Shown here: one piece after another, positions 31,514 through 42,045 of the stretch
Layout: each line of letters begins with the position of its first letter
How positions within the stretch are numbered: the first letter of the stretch is position 1
Assembly: GCA_963971225.1 (NCBI GenBank)
Contig: OZ020270.1
Span: 26,845,123-26,909,122, forward strand
Reading direction: 5' to 3'
DNA length: 64,000 bases
Source of the DNA: Melieria omissa
Lineage: Eukaryota; Arthropoda; Insecta; Diptera; Ulidiidae
Notes under the pieces: generated by a model
What the model saw: the letters and a program-made list of their open reading frames with translations, nothing else
What the model was told of the DNA's origin: nothing
Database searches by the model: none
Position numbers and translations under genes: made by a program

Positions 31514-33252
31514 CCCTGTCGGACCTAAGACAACCAGTTCCCAAAATTCATTGGTCTTTCAACTGGTTTTTTGTAGTCAATTGGGCAACTGGTTGTCCAA
31601 GTGACTGTCAGCGGATGCAGAAGTGGGTGAGTTCGCGTCTAATCGTTCACGTTCTGCGTGCGCGTTCATAGGCGAGAAGAAACATGAAAATACGAAACGA
31701 AACGAAAGACGAAACAGAGGTGAAATAATCAACATTATTCTGTTACGGCTGATCTTGAGATGCTTTTGTCACAACAACAACGTAGAAATGTTTCTTTCTT
31801 TCTGTTTCTATGACTCGAAGTTCGCTCGATTTGCACTTTTTGTCTTGAATGATTTCAGTTAGAATTTTGCGTGGTTGCGTGAAGCAACGAATTGCAGCAG
31901 CAGTCGAATGGTATGTATTAATAAATGTATGTAATTATGTTTATGTAATTATTTATTAATTAATTTATTTTTTTTATTAATTGCAGGCGAAGTCAGGATG
32001 TTGAACTGCGTCAGACTCCAAACAGTTTCGACTGAAGTGTGTCAATAAGTCGAAGTTCATCTTTACGTGCACCAATACTTGTTTTATTCGGGATAATTTT
32101 TTGTTATTATTTTTAAATATTTATAAAATAAAATAATTAATTAAAAAATGCACTGTTTTATTTTCCCCATAAAAACCGAGTGGTTAGAAATCTAATCCAG
32201 AATAAACTAGTTCGCAAACTAGTCGCTTTCAACTGGTTTGACAACTGGTTGCTTCGGACTAACCTTGGACTAGTTGCAAATGGATGCAGACGGGGACAAT
32301 TGACCCTCGCCTAGGACACCGCCATGTTAAAAAGGTGAGTTTGCTACAAGAAAACGAGTCGATTCTGAGGCCCAAAATTCATTGGTCTTTCAACTGGTTT
32401 TTTGTAGTCAATTGGGCAACTGGTTGTCCAAGTGACTGTCAGCGGATGCAGAAGTCGGTCAGTTCGCGTCTAATCGTTCACGTTCTGCGTGCGCGTTCAT
32501 AGGTGAGAAGAAACATGAAAATACGAAACGAAACGAAAGACGAAACAGAGGTGAAATAATCAACAATATTCTGTTACGGCTGATTTTGCGATGCTTTTGT
32601 TACAACAACAACGTAGAAATGTTTCTTGTTTTCTGTTTCTATGACTCGAAGTTCACTCGATTTGCACGTTTTGTCTTGAATGATTTCAGTTAGAATTTTG
32701 CGTGGTTGCGTGAAGCAACGAATTGCAGAAGCAGTCGAATGGTTTGTATTAATAAGTTTATGTAATTATTTATTAATTCATTTATTTTTTTATTAATTAC
32801 AGGCGAAGTCAGGATGTTGAACTGCGTCAGACCCCAAACAGTTTCGACTGAAGTGTGTCAGCAAGTCGAAGTTCATCTTTACGTGCACCAATACTTGTTT
32901 TATTCGCGATAATTTTTTTTTATTATTTTTAAATATTTTTAAAATAAAATAATTAATTAAAAAATGCACTGTTTTATTTTCTCCATAAACATCGAGTGGT
33001 TAGAAATCTAATCCAGAATAAACTAGTTCGCAAACTAGTCGCTTTGCAACTGGTTTGAAAACTGGTTGCTTCGGACTAACCTTGGACTAGTTGAAAATGG
33101 ATGCAGAAGGGGACAATTGACCCTCGCCTAGGACACCGCCATGTTAAAAGGGTGAGTTTTCTACAAGAAAACGAGTCGATTCTGAGGTCATATATGACTG
33201 TCAAGCGACTAGTTGAAAAACTAGACTTGGACCAGTCCGATTTCCCACAGGG
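31514..33252. mobile_element. Tandem dimer of a non-autonomous TIR element
   Basis: The outer ends are CCCTGTCGGACC and (complement) CCCTGTGGGAAATCGGAC. Internally the sequence repeats with a period of about 828 bp (CCAAAATTCATTGGTC at 31543 and again at 32371). The first unit has lost its right end and the second its left end. A monomeric copy in reverse orientation lies at 46990-47909. No transposase and no clear target duplication were seen. Confidence 0.75.
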
Positions 33253-33273
33253 ATGTGACTGTCAAGCGACTAG

Positions 33274-33640
33274 TTGAAAAATCCTTGTACATGGTGTTTC
33301 TCTGAGAATAACAATTTGGAAAACGTCGGGTTGCGTCGCACGATAGGAAACTGTACTTCTTCTTTTGAAGCTTGGAGAAATGCGGGAAAAATAATGAAAA
33401 GTGCGAAAAACTACAAAAATTGTGTAAATCTTCCTGTTTTTACTGGAGATGAAAATACTAGAGTTCTAGAAATTATTTCCTCTCCAGAACTGCATTTGAT
33501 GCTCGGTGTAGTAAATAAGATAGTGAACCATATGCAGGGCGAATTCCAGAAAGTTTAAAATATGTAGAGATACTTAAGGACTTACATAGGGTCGTTAACG
33601 AATGTTTCGGAACTCGATTGAACCCTTCATACAGAGAATC
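33274..33640 (+). pseudogene. Fragment of a second uncharacterised TE-associated ORF
   Basis: The open part (33274-33558) contains NLPVFTGDENTRVLEI, then SSPELHLMLGVVNKIVNHMQ. Degenerate coding sequence continues a little further. I recall the ELHLMLGVVN motif from arthropod and cnidarian hypothetical proteins resembling the ORF at 29.2-29.7 kb. It is a truncated relic with no recognised function. Confidence 0.45.
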
Positions 33641-33668
33641 GATTAATAATTTAATAATTGATTGGCAC

Positions 33669-33973
33669 GACAGCCCGCTTACGCGAGACTAAGGCCTAGC
33701 TTCCCGCAGCCACCCGTGTTGTGCGTGTGAATTTTGTACGCGGGTGGAAGGGACCTACAGTTTTTATGCCGGTTCCGAACGGCAGGTTGGGAGCTTTTTC
33801 ATAGGCAATTTTTACTCTCAGAGGTTTGCCATTTACAGCTGAGAGGACAGCCACCGAAAGAGAAAACGAGTTTCCCGTTATTTTTTTTTAGGTGTTACTA
33901 CATGCAGTATTCGATCTTGCGTCGCTCTGCATGCGACTCGCTGGACCGCGCACTAACCAACTGAGCCACGGCT
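33669..33973 (-). mobile_element. tRNA-derived SINE, copy 1
   Basis: On the minus strand the tRNA-like head (GTGGCTCAGTTGGTTAGTGC) starts near 33973. A body follows with GGTGGCTGTCCTCTCAGCTG, CCTGCCGTTCGGAACCGGC and AACTGTAGGTCCCTTCCACC. It matches 60114-60413 nearly end to end. The body resembles a SINE common in tephritid flies (from memory). Confidence 0.85.
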
Positions 33974-34149
33974 TATTATTTATTATTATAACAGAGTTTC
34001 ATTAACAAAAAGCCCAAGAAAAGAACGCAAGCTCCCGCTATATGGTCGGAGAGTTGCGTTAAAACAGTGCATGAAAAAAGTCTTACCGACTGTAGGGAAT
34101 GATTTGCATTTATAAGGAGATACACGCACATATGGACCCCTACAAACAC

Positions 34150-34530
34150 GCAAACACTCACACACCCCTACAAGGAGACTACCGGTCATATGGCTAGTTA
34201 TATAACCGGTATACATAACCAACATATCGGTTATATTTCTAGTCAGATTTGTTCTAGCAGTGTGAAAAATCTGACTAGTCCTTTTGTGTACGTGTGACTT
34301 GATTTTGTGTCCGTGTGATTTGATATCACCTTCTAACGCATGCACTCTGAAACCTTGGCAAACGTACAGCTGTCTCGCTTACTCACATGGAGTCTCGCAT
34401 GTACCATTCAGTTACGTCTAACCGACAAACCGGTCAGACCTATCTGGTAGACATAACGTACGATTCGGTATGTCTACCGTATAAATCAGTTACGTCTAAC
34501 CGACAAACCAGTCCGACGTAACTGATACTA
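34150..34530 (+). repeat. Palindrome-rich dispersed repeat with an internal duplication
   Basis: A segment with ACCGGTCATATGG, a hairpin-prone ATAACCGGTATACATAACC and GTGTACGTGTGA is shared in diverged form with 35955-36150. Just after it, CAGTTACGTCTAACCGACAA occurs at 34409 and again at 34487. Possibly an old foldback MITE. Confidence 0.45.
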
Positions 34531-34569
34531 ATAAAAATTAAATGAATTCAAATTTATTTATTTATTTAA

Positions 34570-35284
34570 GGCAGGTTTCTACCTTGTGCGGCCGAGAAAA
34601 CATGTTTTTTTTTTGAAAAATTTTTGATGGGAAGGTTTTTAAGATAAACACTGGAAAATTTTTTCAGATGTAGGTGTATGTTTATTGTACAAGTAAAAAA
34701 AGTTTCAAGATAAAATATGCAAAGGAGGGGAGGGGGCCAACGAGCAATGGCGGCAGGACTTCCTTACTCGCGGAAGTCCTGCCGCTGTTTGAGATGACTT
34801 GAAACACAAAAATGAAATTTTTTCTTATTCTGTATCTTTTTGTCTATGGCTGGAACTAGGATTAAAAAAAAAATGAAAAATGAAGGATATATGCGATTTT
34901 GACTAAAAAACTCAATTTTTACCTACTTTTTTCAATACAAATTTCTATTTTTAATGAAAAATAATTATTATTTCTTGAAGATCCTAGTTCCAGCCATAGC
35001 TAAGACCTTGATAAATGACTGTTTAAAATTTCGTAGCTATTACTCAACTCGTGTGGCCTAAATCACTTCCGCAAGGTCAAAAAATGTAGTTTTGAGAAAA
35101 ACGCGTTGAAAGTTTTGCTTCAGTACTCGGCGCGCTCGACACCGCTACCTATTTCGATAAATTACTTCCGTAATTCGAAAGATTTCAACTTCAAATTTTG
35201 GGAGCGTATTCTACAATCATGTATTAATCCAAAAATGCATGAAAAAAAATAAATTTTTTTGACCGCACAAGGTAGAAACCCCCC
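34570..35284. mobile_element. TTAA-flanked MITE (715 bp), piggyBac-type
   Basis: The ends GGCAGGTTTCTACCTTGTGC and (complement) GGGGGGTTTCTACCTTGTGC are flanked by TTAA (34566-34569, 35285-35288). Inside are a perfect 14-bp stem (34750-34763 with 34772-34785, 8-nt loop) and a second inverted pair (TATGGCTGGAACTAGGA near 34847 and its complement near 34981). Confidence 0.82.
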
Positions 35285-35288
35285 TTAA

Positions 35289-36235
35289 AGTAAAACGTAA
35301 GAAACTAAATTTAATAAAATTAAGCCAATAAAAAAATACGTAAGACAGAAGGACAGACTTTCGGCAAACGTAGATTCCAACGGACGCTTGCCTCATTTGC
35401 CTTCATGGTTGAAATGTGCTGGTAACATGTTGTCTGATCAGCGCAATCAGATCGTCCTTCCTTCCGCACTTTGTCTAAATAAAATAATTTCAGATTTTTA
35501 TTTGATTTAACTTTAATTTTACTCCTTTAATACTTAACTTTATTTGGATGCCCTCCGATTGTTGAACATCGCGACACAAATTTCATTTCAGCACTGACAT
35601 TTTGAAATCAAGTGACGCGCCACGTTTATATCGCCATCTCACTCTGTCATACAGAGAGTATGGAAGGTATTAATGCGAATATATTCTTTCATTCCCACTT
35701 ACTGGAAAAAATCCCAAAATGAGAAATTCAGATTTGTATGGGTTAGTTAGAATTGGGAAATTTTTATGCATGTGTTAGTTTTTAGACAAATTTTGAACTT
35801 TTTTCTGAAGTTTCGGTTAGGCATTCCTTGTAGGGACGTATATACCCACACACATACACACCCCACACGCGCGCGCCGTGAACACAAAACACTCCGGCGC
35901 CCGTGCTGTGGAACGCGCCCTTGTTGATTGTTCTGTCGTTTTGTGCTTGTAAGTGTGTGTGTGTGAGTATGTACCCTACAAGAACAGTGACGGTCATATG
36001 ATCGGTCATATGACCGACATGCCTGACCGAAGTTTCGGTCAGCTCTCCGAACAAAGTTTCTATCATTTTTGTACAGGCGGTGTGAAAAAACTGACCGAAA
36101 CTCTCGTGTACGTGTGATTGTTTGTTTCACTCTAACACACACCGTTTGCATATTAAGAAAAGTGTTTTTGCTCTGCTCTAACGCATACGTATTCCAACCT
36201 CCAAATATTTAGTTTTTAATGGCTATTTCACCGCC
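35289..36235. other. Non-coding, diverged copy of the 34.2-kb repeat
   Basis: From 35955 to 36150 the sequence resembles 34150-34345 (GGTCATATGATCGGTCATATG, GGTGTGAAAAAACTGACC, GTGTACGTGTGATT). The rest is AT-rich. No gene was seen. Confidence 0.45.
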
Positions 36236-37068
36236 GCCGCCGTAGCTCAACTGGCTAGTGCGTTGGCCGCGAGTCAAGACTCCGCGAGTTCAAATCACCG
36301 TTGCAGCAAACTTTTTTTTTCCGGTGTTGCAGCAAACACCAAAAAAAAATGGAAACGGCAGTCAGTTGACCGGTCATGTGCCGAAATTAGTGACTGAAAT
36401 GCTGATGCAAATATTGGTCACAATGTGATGTATAAATCGGTCATTCATGACCAATACTCAATATTGCAAAAATGCAGGTTTTTATTGAAATGTTTTGGAA
36501 AAACCGTTTGCTTTTACTTCTGTCTGAATTTATTTTAAATTAATTTAAATAAAATAATATAAAAAAAAATTGAATTAAAAAAAAATTAATTTGTGGTCCT
36601 GCTTGGATGACCCCAAATATTGTTGCAATCGAAGGCGTTTGCTTAGCGCGACATCATTGGCATCGGCTTCCTTGGTCTTGCGCTTCAGTACCTGCGCTAT
36701 GGCCCAAATATTGAAGTTACTGAAAGTGCAGAATTATTTAAATATTCATCAAATTATTTAAATTAAATTTCAATTCGATTTCTTACCTTCTTTCTGCTTT
36801 TCCTTTTTTTCGGTGTTTGAAACAACGGAGCATTGAACATGGGGTCGCGCGTCGTTTGACTCGCGTCCGCACGCGTTAGCCAGCTGAGCTACGTAGCTAC
36901 GGCAGCCGACGGCTCTTAATCATTTATATTAACTCCGATGCGAGTTCTTGTCAGCAGTTGTTTCTATTGTTGTCTCATTCTTACACATGCGTGTATAAGC
37001 AATTAATGTTTCTATGGTTGTCAAATGGTTTGTTTCAGTTTAAATGAAAGACAAATTGCAGCGATATG
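36236..37068 (+). repeat. tRNA-bounded repeat, copy 2
   Basis: Near-identical to 24394-25224: it starts at the same tRNA-like GCCGCCGTAGCTCA head, with the inverted second tRNA-like head near 36884-36902 (complement GTAGCTCAGCTGGCTAAC), and ends at GCAGCGATAT. Matching both ends in two places defines the unit. Confidence 0.75.
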
Positions 37069-37593
37069 TTGTCTCATATGGGCCAAATTTCATGCAAATG
37101 TTTTGGTAAATTCAAAAAATGTTGCGAATGTAGTGGAGTTGCGGTCAGTCGCGTCTTGTAGGGTTAGGGATCCCTACCTACCCTACAATACTCGAGTATT
37201 TTTATGAGCTTGTGTAGTGTTTCCGGGTGTCGGTATATTCTTATAGGGAGAACGAAGCCTCGCACACCCGCGCACACACATATTTTTCACACACTGTAAA
37301 AACAACACATTTGATCCATACATTCAATTTTTTAAATGCCGCTTCAACTGAAATAGCTCGTTGTTCGATTTGGGAAAAGTATTTTTCCATATATTCATAC
37401 CTCGGAGACCAGTTTTGCCAAAAAAATCAGAAGTGCAAGCACTTTAGGGTTACCTTAGGTTCAAACGACCCGTGCTTGATGAATACACGTATAGAAGTAC
37501 AGTGGAGTCCAATATAACGAATCTTATGGTGTACCCCCAATTTGTTAAATAGAAAAATTCGTTAAATCGATCGAACTTTTTTTTTGTTTTAAG
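37069..37593. other. Mosaic of short dispersed repeats
   Basis: It contains copy 2 of the ~97-bp repeat (37071-37168), the inverted partner of 31357-31513 (37310-37470), and near 37499 a sequence (CAGTGGAGTCCAATATAACG) resembling a pogo/Tigger-type TIR. No gene. Confidence 0.5.
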
Positions 37594-37598
37594 CCATC

Positions 37599-37678
37599 TG
37601 TACGGTGGCATTCAAACGTTAGGGTGTGTTTATAGCAAATTACATTTCAAACGTTATCATGCATTCGGTGACCGAACA
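37599..37678 (-). repeat. BEL 3' LTR, internally deleted to 80 bp
   Basis: It keeps the first 11 bp (TGTACGGTGGC) and the last ~66 bp (ending CATTCGGTGACCGAACA) of the 5' LTR seen at 56365-59851 and lacks the middle. A G-rich tract in minus orientation (CTTTCAAGGGGGGCGGGA, 37679-37696) lies beside it as the polypurine tract. Confidence 0.75.
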
Positions 37679-37703
37679 TCCCGCCCCCCTTGAAAGGTCT
37701 CTT

Positions 37704-38485
37704 TCAAGAAGGCAAAATAGCGAGTTTCTGTATAGGTCGCCGAATGATTCCTTTGGTTGTCCGTATATCGACGACACGAATGCGGTTGTCCTTGCCTGGA
37801 ATGACGTGAGTGATTCGTCCCATTAACCAGCGCTGCGGTGGGACATGGTCTTCTTGTATGATGACGAGTGCACCTTTGACGGCATTGATTCTGTCAGTAG
37901 TCCATTTAGTGCGTGTCTGAAGTTCATTAAGATAGTCGGTTAACCACCGCTTCCAGAACCGCTGCTTGACGGCACTAATGCGAGCCCAGCGCTCAATACG
38001 GCTGATTTCTCGAGCTGATGTTGCGAGTTCTGGAAGAGCCCGTATTGCACTGCCAATGAGGAAGTGCCCGGGGGTGAGTGCTTCCAGATCGTTAGGGTCG
38101 GGTGACAGCGGTGAAATGGGTCGCGAGTTGAGAATTGCTTCTACTTCGACCATGGCTGTAGTCAACTCCTCGAAAGTGAGACGAGCGTTCATCGCCGTCC
38201 GGAACAAATGCCCCTTGACAGACTTCACTGCGGTCTCCCATAAGCCGCCAAAGTGTGGTGCTCTGGGAGGAATAAAGCGAAAGTTTATATATTGATTAGT
38301 ACAAAAATCGGTAATATCGGTTTGAGTTTTTGAATAGAACAGGAATTCTTTCAGGTCCGCTAATTGGTTGTTGGCGCCGACAAAATTTGTAGCGTTGCCA
38401 CAGAAAATATCGGTGGGTAGGCCGCGTCTGCCAATTAGGCGCTTCAGTGCCCCCAATGAACGCCTCAGTTGATAGGTCCGACACG
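37704..38485 (-). pseudogene. pol: BEL/Pao integrase core and C-terminal domain
   Basis: The minus-strand frame (38456 to 37704) encodes ALKRLIGRRGLPTDIFCGNA, PHFGGLWETAVKSVK, EAILNSRPISPLS and TPGHFLIG, then a DUF5641-like tail (DHVPPQRWLMGRI, DIRTTKGIIRRPIQKLA). The Asp of the FCGNATNFVG motif is replaced by Gly/Asn-type residues (normally a Ser-Asp-Asn context), so the catalytic triad is damaged. A one-base shift near 38460 separates it from DLSTEAFIG, and the frame is then interrupted by a hAT at 38486. It continues on the far side at 41836. Confidence 0.85.
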
Positions 38486-38623
38486 CAGGGCCGTCGAGAG
38501 GATATCAGGGCCCGGTGGTAGTTACCTCCGCCCCCCCCCTAAACCCTTTACTTCTATTCTGTTCCATAAATGTTGTAAACTCGTGCCACACAATAAATAA
38601 ATTATCTCAGAATAGAATATGTA

Positions 38624-39836
38624 GGGTAAAAGGTTCGGTTGTGGGCATAGTTCGGTTTTGGGCACCCCTTCGTATCTCTTGATAGAAAGCAGGCTGGGTT
38701 TTTTTGACTAAGGCCATTTGTTCATTATGGAACCACGATCTTTTTGTGCCACATACTAAGTCGAACAGACACGCCTGCTTTGTGCTGGGACCATATATCT
38801 TTCTGTGCTTAAAAAATAAGACAACAATTTTTTTACACATTTTAAATGGTGTCATAAATCGAAGTGAATCCATCGAGAAGGCGAGTAAAATGCATTTTTA
38901 TTTAGTTAATTTATTATACTTTGTGATCCAATATTGATTACAACCAATATGTTTACCCCGAACAAATTTTTCACTACTTCTCAAAATGGCTGCCAAATTC
39001 GGTTGTGGGCACCGCAATTAGTTCGGTTGTGGGCACCCGTCTTTTAGTGATTTTGTAAGTTTTGGTAAGTTATTTCATCAAAAATGGTCTTTTAACGCAT
39101 TTTTTGGTTGTTTTAGCTATATCTTCCGAGGGTAAATAACAAAAATCCTCCGATATTTTTTTAATGTGTTGGATGTAATTTAACATTGTTCTGCAGATAC
39201 GCTAACCACAAAATCGACTGCCGCAGCGTATGCGATTTCCCAACGCTACAAAAAGAAGGTGGAAGAAAATTTCGGAGACATCAAAGCTGTCGACGGTGGT
39301 GTTTTCTTCTTTTTCTTCTTTTCGTGGATGTTATCGAATCAGGTTGACTGGTGTTTTCCACCTTCTTCACGTCACAGCACTTGAAGAGTGTTGATTAATT
39401 AGGTTGAATTTCATTTTACTTTAGGTCTTCTTGACAGCCCAGGAGAATGACTTGGTCACTTACATTTTGAAATGCCCGTCCATCTAAAATGTGCCCACAT
39501 GCGTACCAGCTACTTCACATGCGTGCATTGTGCTTCAAATAATTAAAACTTAATATTTTTCTATATTCGTGTTGGTTTTTCTTAATATTTCCTCGTTTCC
39601 AGCAGATTTTCCAAGGGTGCCCACAACCGAACCAAAAAAAAATTTTTGTTAAAAATTACTACTTTACAAAATAAAAAAAAAAAATTTTCTATTTGACGGA
39701 ATCGATTTACTTTTGTCATTACTTGTTTGCTAAGGTTTCTAGCTTTCCATAGATGTCCATATGTCCGATTAAGAAGAACATGGTAAAAAGTTATGAGCCA
39801 AAAACAAAAAGGTGCCTACAACCGGACCCATTCCCC
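38624..39836. mobile_element. Non-autonomous TIR element with repeated GGTTCGGTTGTGGGCA words
   Basis: The ends GGGTAAAAGGTTCGGTTGTG and (complement) GGGGAATGGGTCCGGTTGTA sit between TA dinucleotides (38622-38623, 39837-39838). The word TTCGGTTGTGGGCACC recurs at about 38633, 38652, 39000 and 39022, and in reverse near 39615 and 39810. That is the pattern of clustered transposase-binding sites. No transposase was seen. Confidence 0.65.
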
Positions 39837-40709
39837 TACATATAGTGGTCGAGTTGATACTATCAAGAAATAAAAATACAAATACTTGGAAAAATAATTT
39901 ATTTTATGATCTTACAATGAATATTTGTTGAATAAATCATTTTAATATAAGAGAAGGTATTACTTTTTATAAAATTCAACGATATTACACAAATGATTAC
40001 ACTGAACAACAGCATGTCTGTTGCATGGATTTTTTTACATGAATCTGAATCGTTTTTCCACGCTGTTTTCAAAACCATACTCCATTTTTATGTAACAGCT
40101 CTAGTTTTTGCAAAAAATGGGCGTGTCACTTTTTTGAATTTTCCTCGGCTTTTTTATCGTTTTCGACTGTTATTTCTGAACCAATAATCCTATAGACATG
40201 ATTTATATCGTTGCACTTACAACATTTCACGCCATCTTTCCTGACATTAATCAATTTTATGCGTTCTAAATGGGCGTGGTAATAAGGTTTCAAAGTAAGA
40301 AAATATTGAATTTCAAGGGGTTTTTTCTGATGGCGAAAAATGTACAGATGTTTCATAAATCAAGTTTCGAAGTATATGAATATCTTAAGAAGAAACATCA
40401 AGCAATACAACACAGCCAAATTATTTGGCGGAATACACATTCGCATCGAAATAATAACAAAACTGTACCATAGCGATTTTCATCTCTTTTCATACTTTTT
40501 CCTTAAAAAATTAGGAGCCTCAAAATATGCTCTTTTATATGTTCCATTTATAGTTTGGAATACAAGCAAAAAACAAAAATATTTTGAATTTTGAGTAGAG
40601 GAAAGAGTAGAGGAGGGTAGATTCGGAATCAGCGCACCCAAATTAGTAAGAAACAGTAGAAAAACTCCATGCAACAGAAAAAAAGTGTTTTTTTGTTGCG
40701 CTGTGTTAT
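39837..40709. other. Non-coding interior of the hAT element
   Basis: AT-rich sequence between the nested TIR element and the transposase remnant. No domain recognised. Confidence 0.5.
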
Positions 40710-41712
40710 TCATAAGTGAGCTTTCCTTGCTTTAGCTGATGCGAACGAGTTGATGAGCTCTTCAAAATCTAATTCTCTGGCCAGTTGTGCTTCCAAACAC
40801 AGAGTAGCTAGACTTGACACTCTAGTTTGGGTTGAGCAGGACCGATGGAAGTTTTTTATTCTTGCCAAAACACTGAACGACCGCTCACCATTCGCAACAG
40901 ATACTGGAATCGTGCAAAATATACGCAGAGCGATGCAAACGTTTGGGAAAAGTCTGTTCAATTTCTTCGCATTAATGGCATTGAGTAAATCGTATGGAGG
41001 TAGTTGAGGTCCAAAATTTGCTTCATATATATTCTTGAGGTGTATAATTTCATTTGATAGGTTTTGAGATACATCAGCAGGATATTTGACTGCAAATTTT
41101 TCTGCAGCAGTCTGACATTCTTGAATGTTTGTGTCTGAAAACTGCCACAGAAATGAAAATGTTTCATTCAGTTCATTTAAAGCTTGAAATCTTCTACTTA
41201 TTCCACTCATGATTGAATCGATTATGACAAAAAAAGTGTTTCTCTTGAAATCGATTTCTTCAATAGTGCAGTCTTCATTGACGATATCATGTGACGAGTC
41301 AACACGTTTTTTTTTTCCTGGCTGGTCGTAAAATGGATGAAGTATCGATGAAATTGTCGGCGACGATTTTGTATTCAATATAAATTCCACTCCACTGGTC
41401 GCGTAGAAGCTGCAAGTCGGCAAGTAAACTTCGAAGATTGTCGACTTCAACGTCAATGGTAGCGTTCATCTCTTGAAGAACCAGATTTCTTTCATTAATA
41501 GCCTGAAGAATTTTGAACCAAATGGAAGCCATCAAGACACACTCAAATGTACTCATGTATTTTAGAATGCCATTGACGTCCCGAAGGGTTTCTGCGGTCA
41601 GATTCAGTTTTTTTATTTCTTCAAGAGACTTTCTCAATCCAGGAAGATTCTTTGCAAACGGTTTCACACCATCGATTCTTGCAGCCCACCGTGTGTCAGA
41701 ATCAGATTGCAA
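40710..41712 (-). pseudogene. hAT transposase, frameshifted
   Basis: Two overlapping minus-strand frames (41712-41299, then 41456-40710) give a DUF4371/hAT-like protein. The N-terminal part has SDTRWAARIDGVKPF and LRDVNGILKYMSTFEC. The C-terminal part has CTIPVSVANGERSFSVLARI and SSLATLCLEAQLARELDF, the dimerisation domain. The frames join near 41.3-41.45 kb, so a frameshift breaks the gene. The N-terminal zinc finger and first catalytic residue are missing, which leaves the element non-functional. Confidence 0.82.
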
Positions 41713-41835
41713 AAGTGCATATTAAACTTTTCCCAAATTTTGAGATTTCGATTGAAATCCGGGCCCCGCTAGAAACTCCGGGCCCGGTGGGAATCCCACC
41801 TTTACCACCCCCCTCTCGTCGGGCCTGCCGACACG

Positions 41836-41935
41836 ACTTCAATGTGTACTGCCTTTGATGAGAGGCATACGAAAATCGCGATATAAGTCTTGTACGGCAC
41901 CTTTCCACGAATTCGAAGGTATGTGTTGTTCGGCC
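41836..41935 (-). pseudogene. pol: BEL/Pao integrase core fragment beyond the hAT insert
   Basis: On the minus strand, YKTYIAIFVCLSSKAVHIEV is readable directly next to the hAT target duplication and continues, once the hAT is removed, into SDLSTEAFIG at 38478. It is the conserved start of the BEL/Pao integrase core. Near 41.93 kb it abuts Gag sequence on the opposite strand, the left breakpoint of the proposed inversion. Confidence 0.7.
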
Positions 41936-42045
41936 CACCCGTTGATTTTGATGGAAAATATTACTACTCTATTTCAACTCAAATCCATGTCACACCCAAA
42001 TGCTGGTCAGCTTCGAAGTTTTGTCGACAATGTTTCTGCGCTGTA

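Larger units (their letters stand above)
38486..41827 (-). mobile_element. hAT transposon (3.34 kb) inserted in the BEL integrase
   Basis: The TIRs CAGGGCCGTCGAGAGG and (complement of the right end) CAGGCCCGACGAGAGG match at 14 of 16 positions. A perfect 8-bp duplication CCGACACG flanks it (38478-38485, 41828-41835). Both ends also share a GGGCCCGGTGG sub-terminal word. It carries a decayed transposase on the minus strand and is itself invaded at 38624-39836. Confidence 0.9.
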
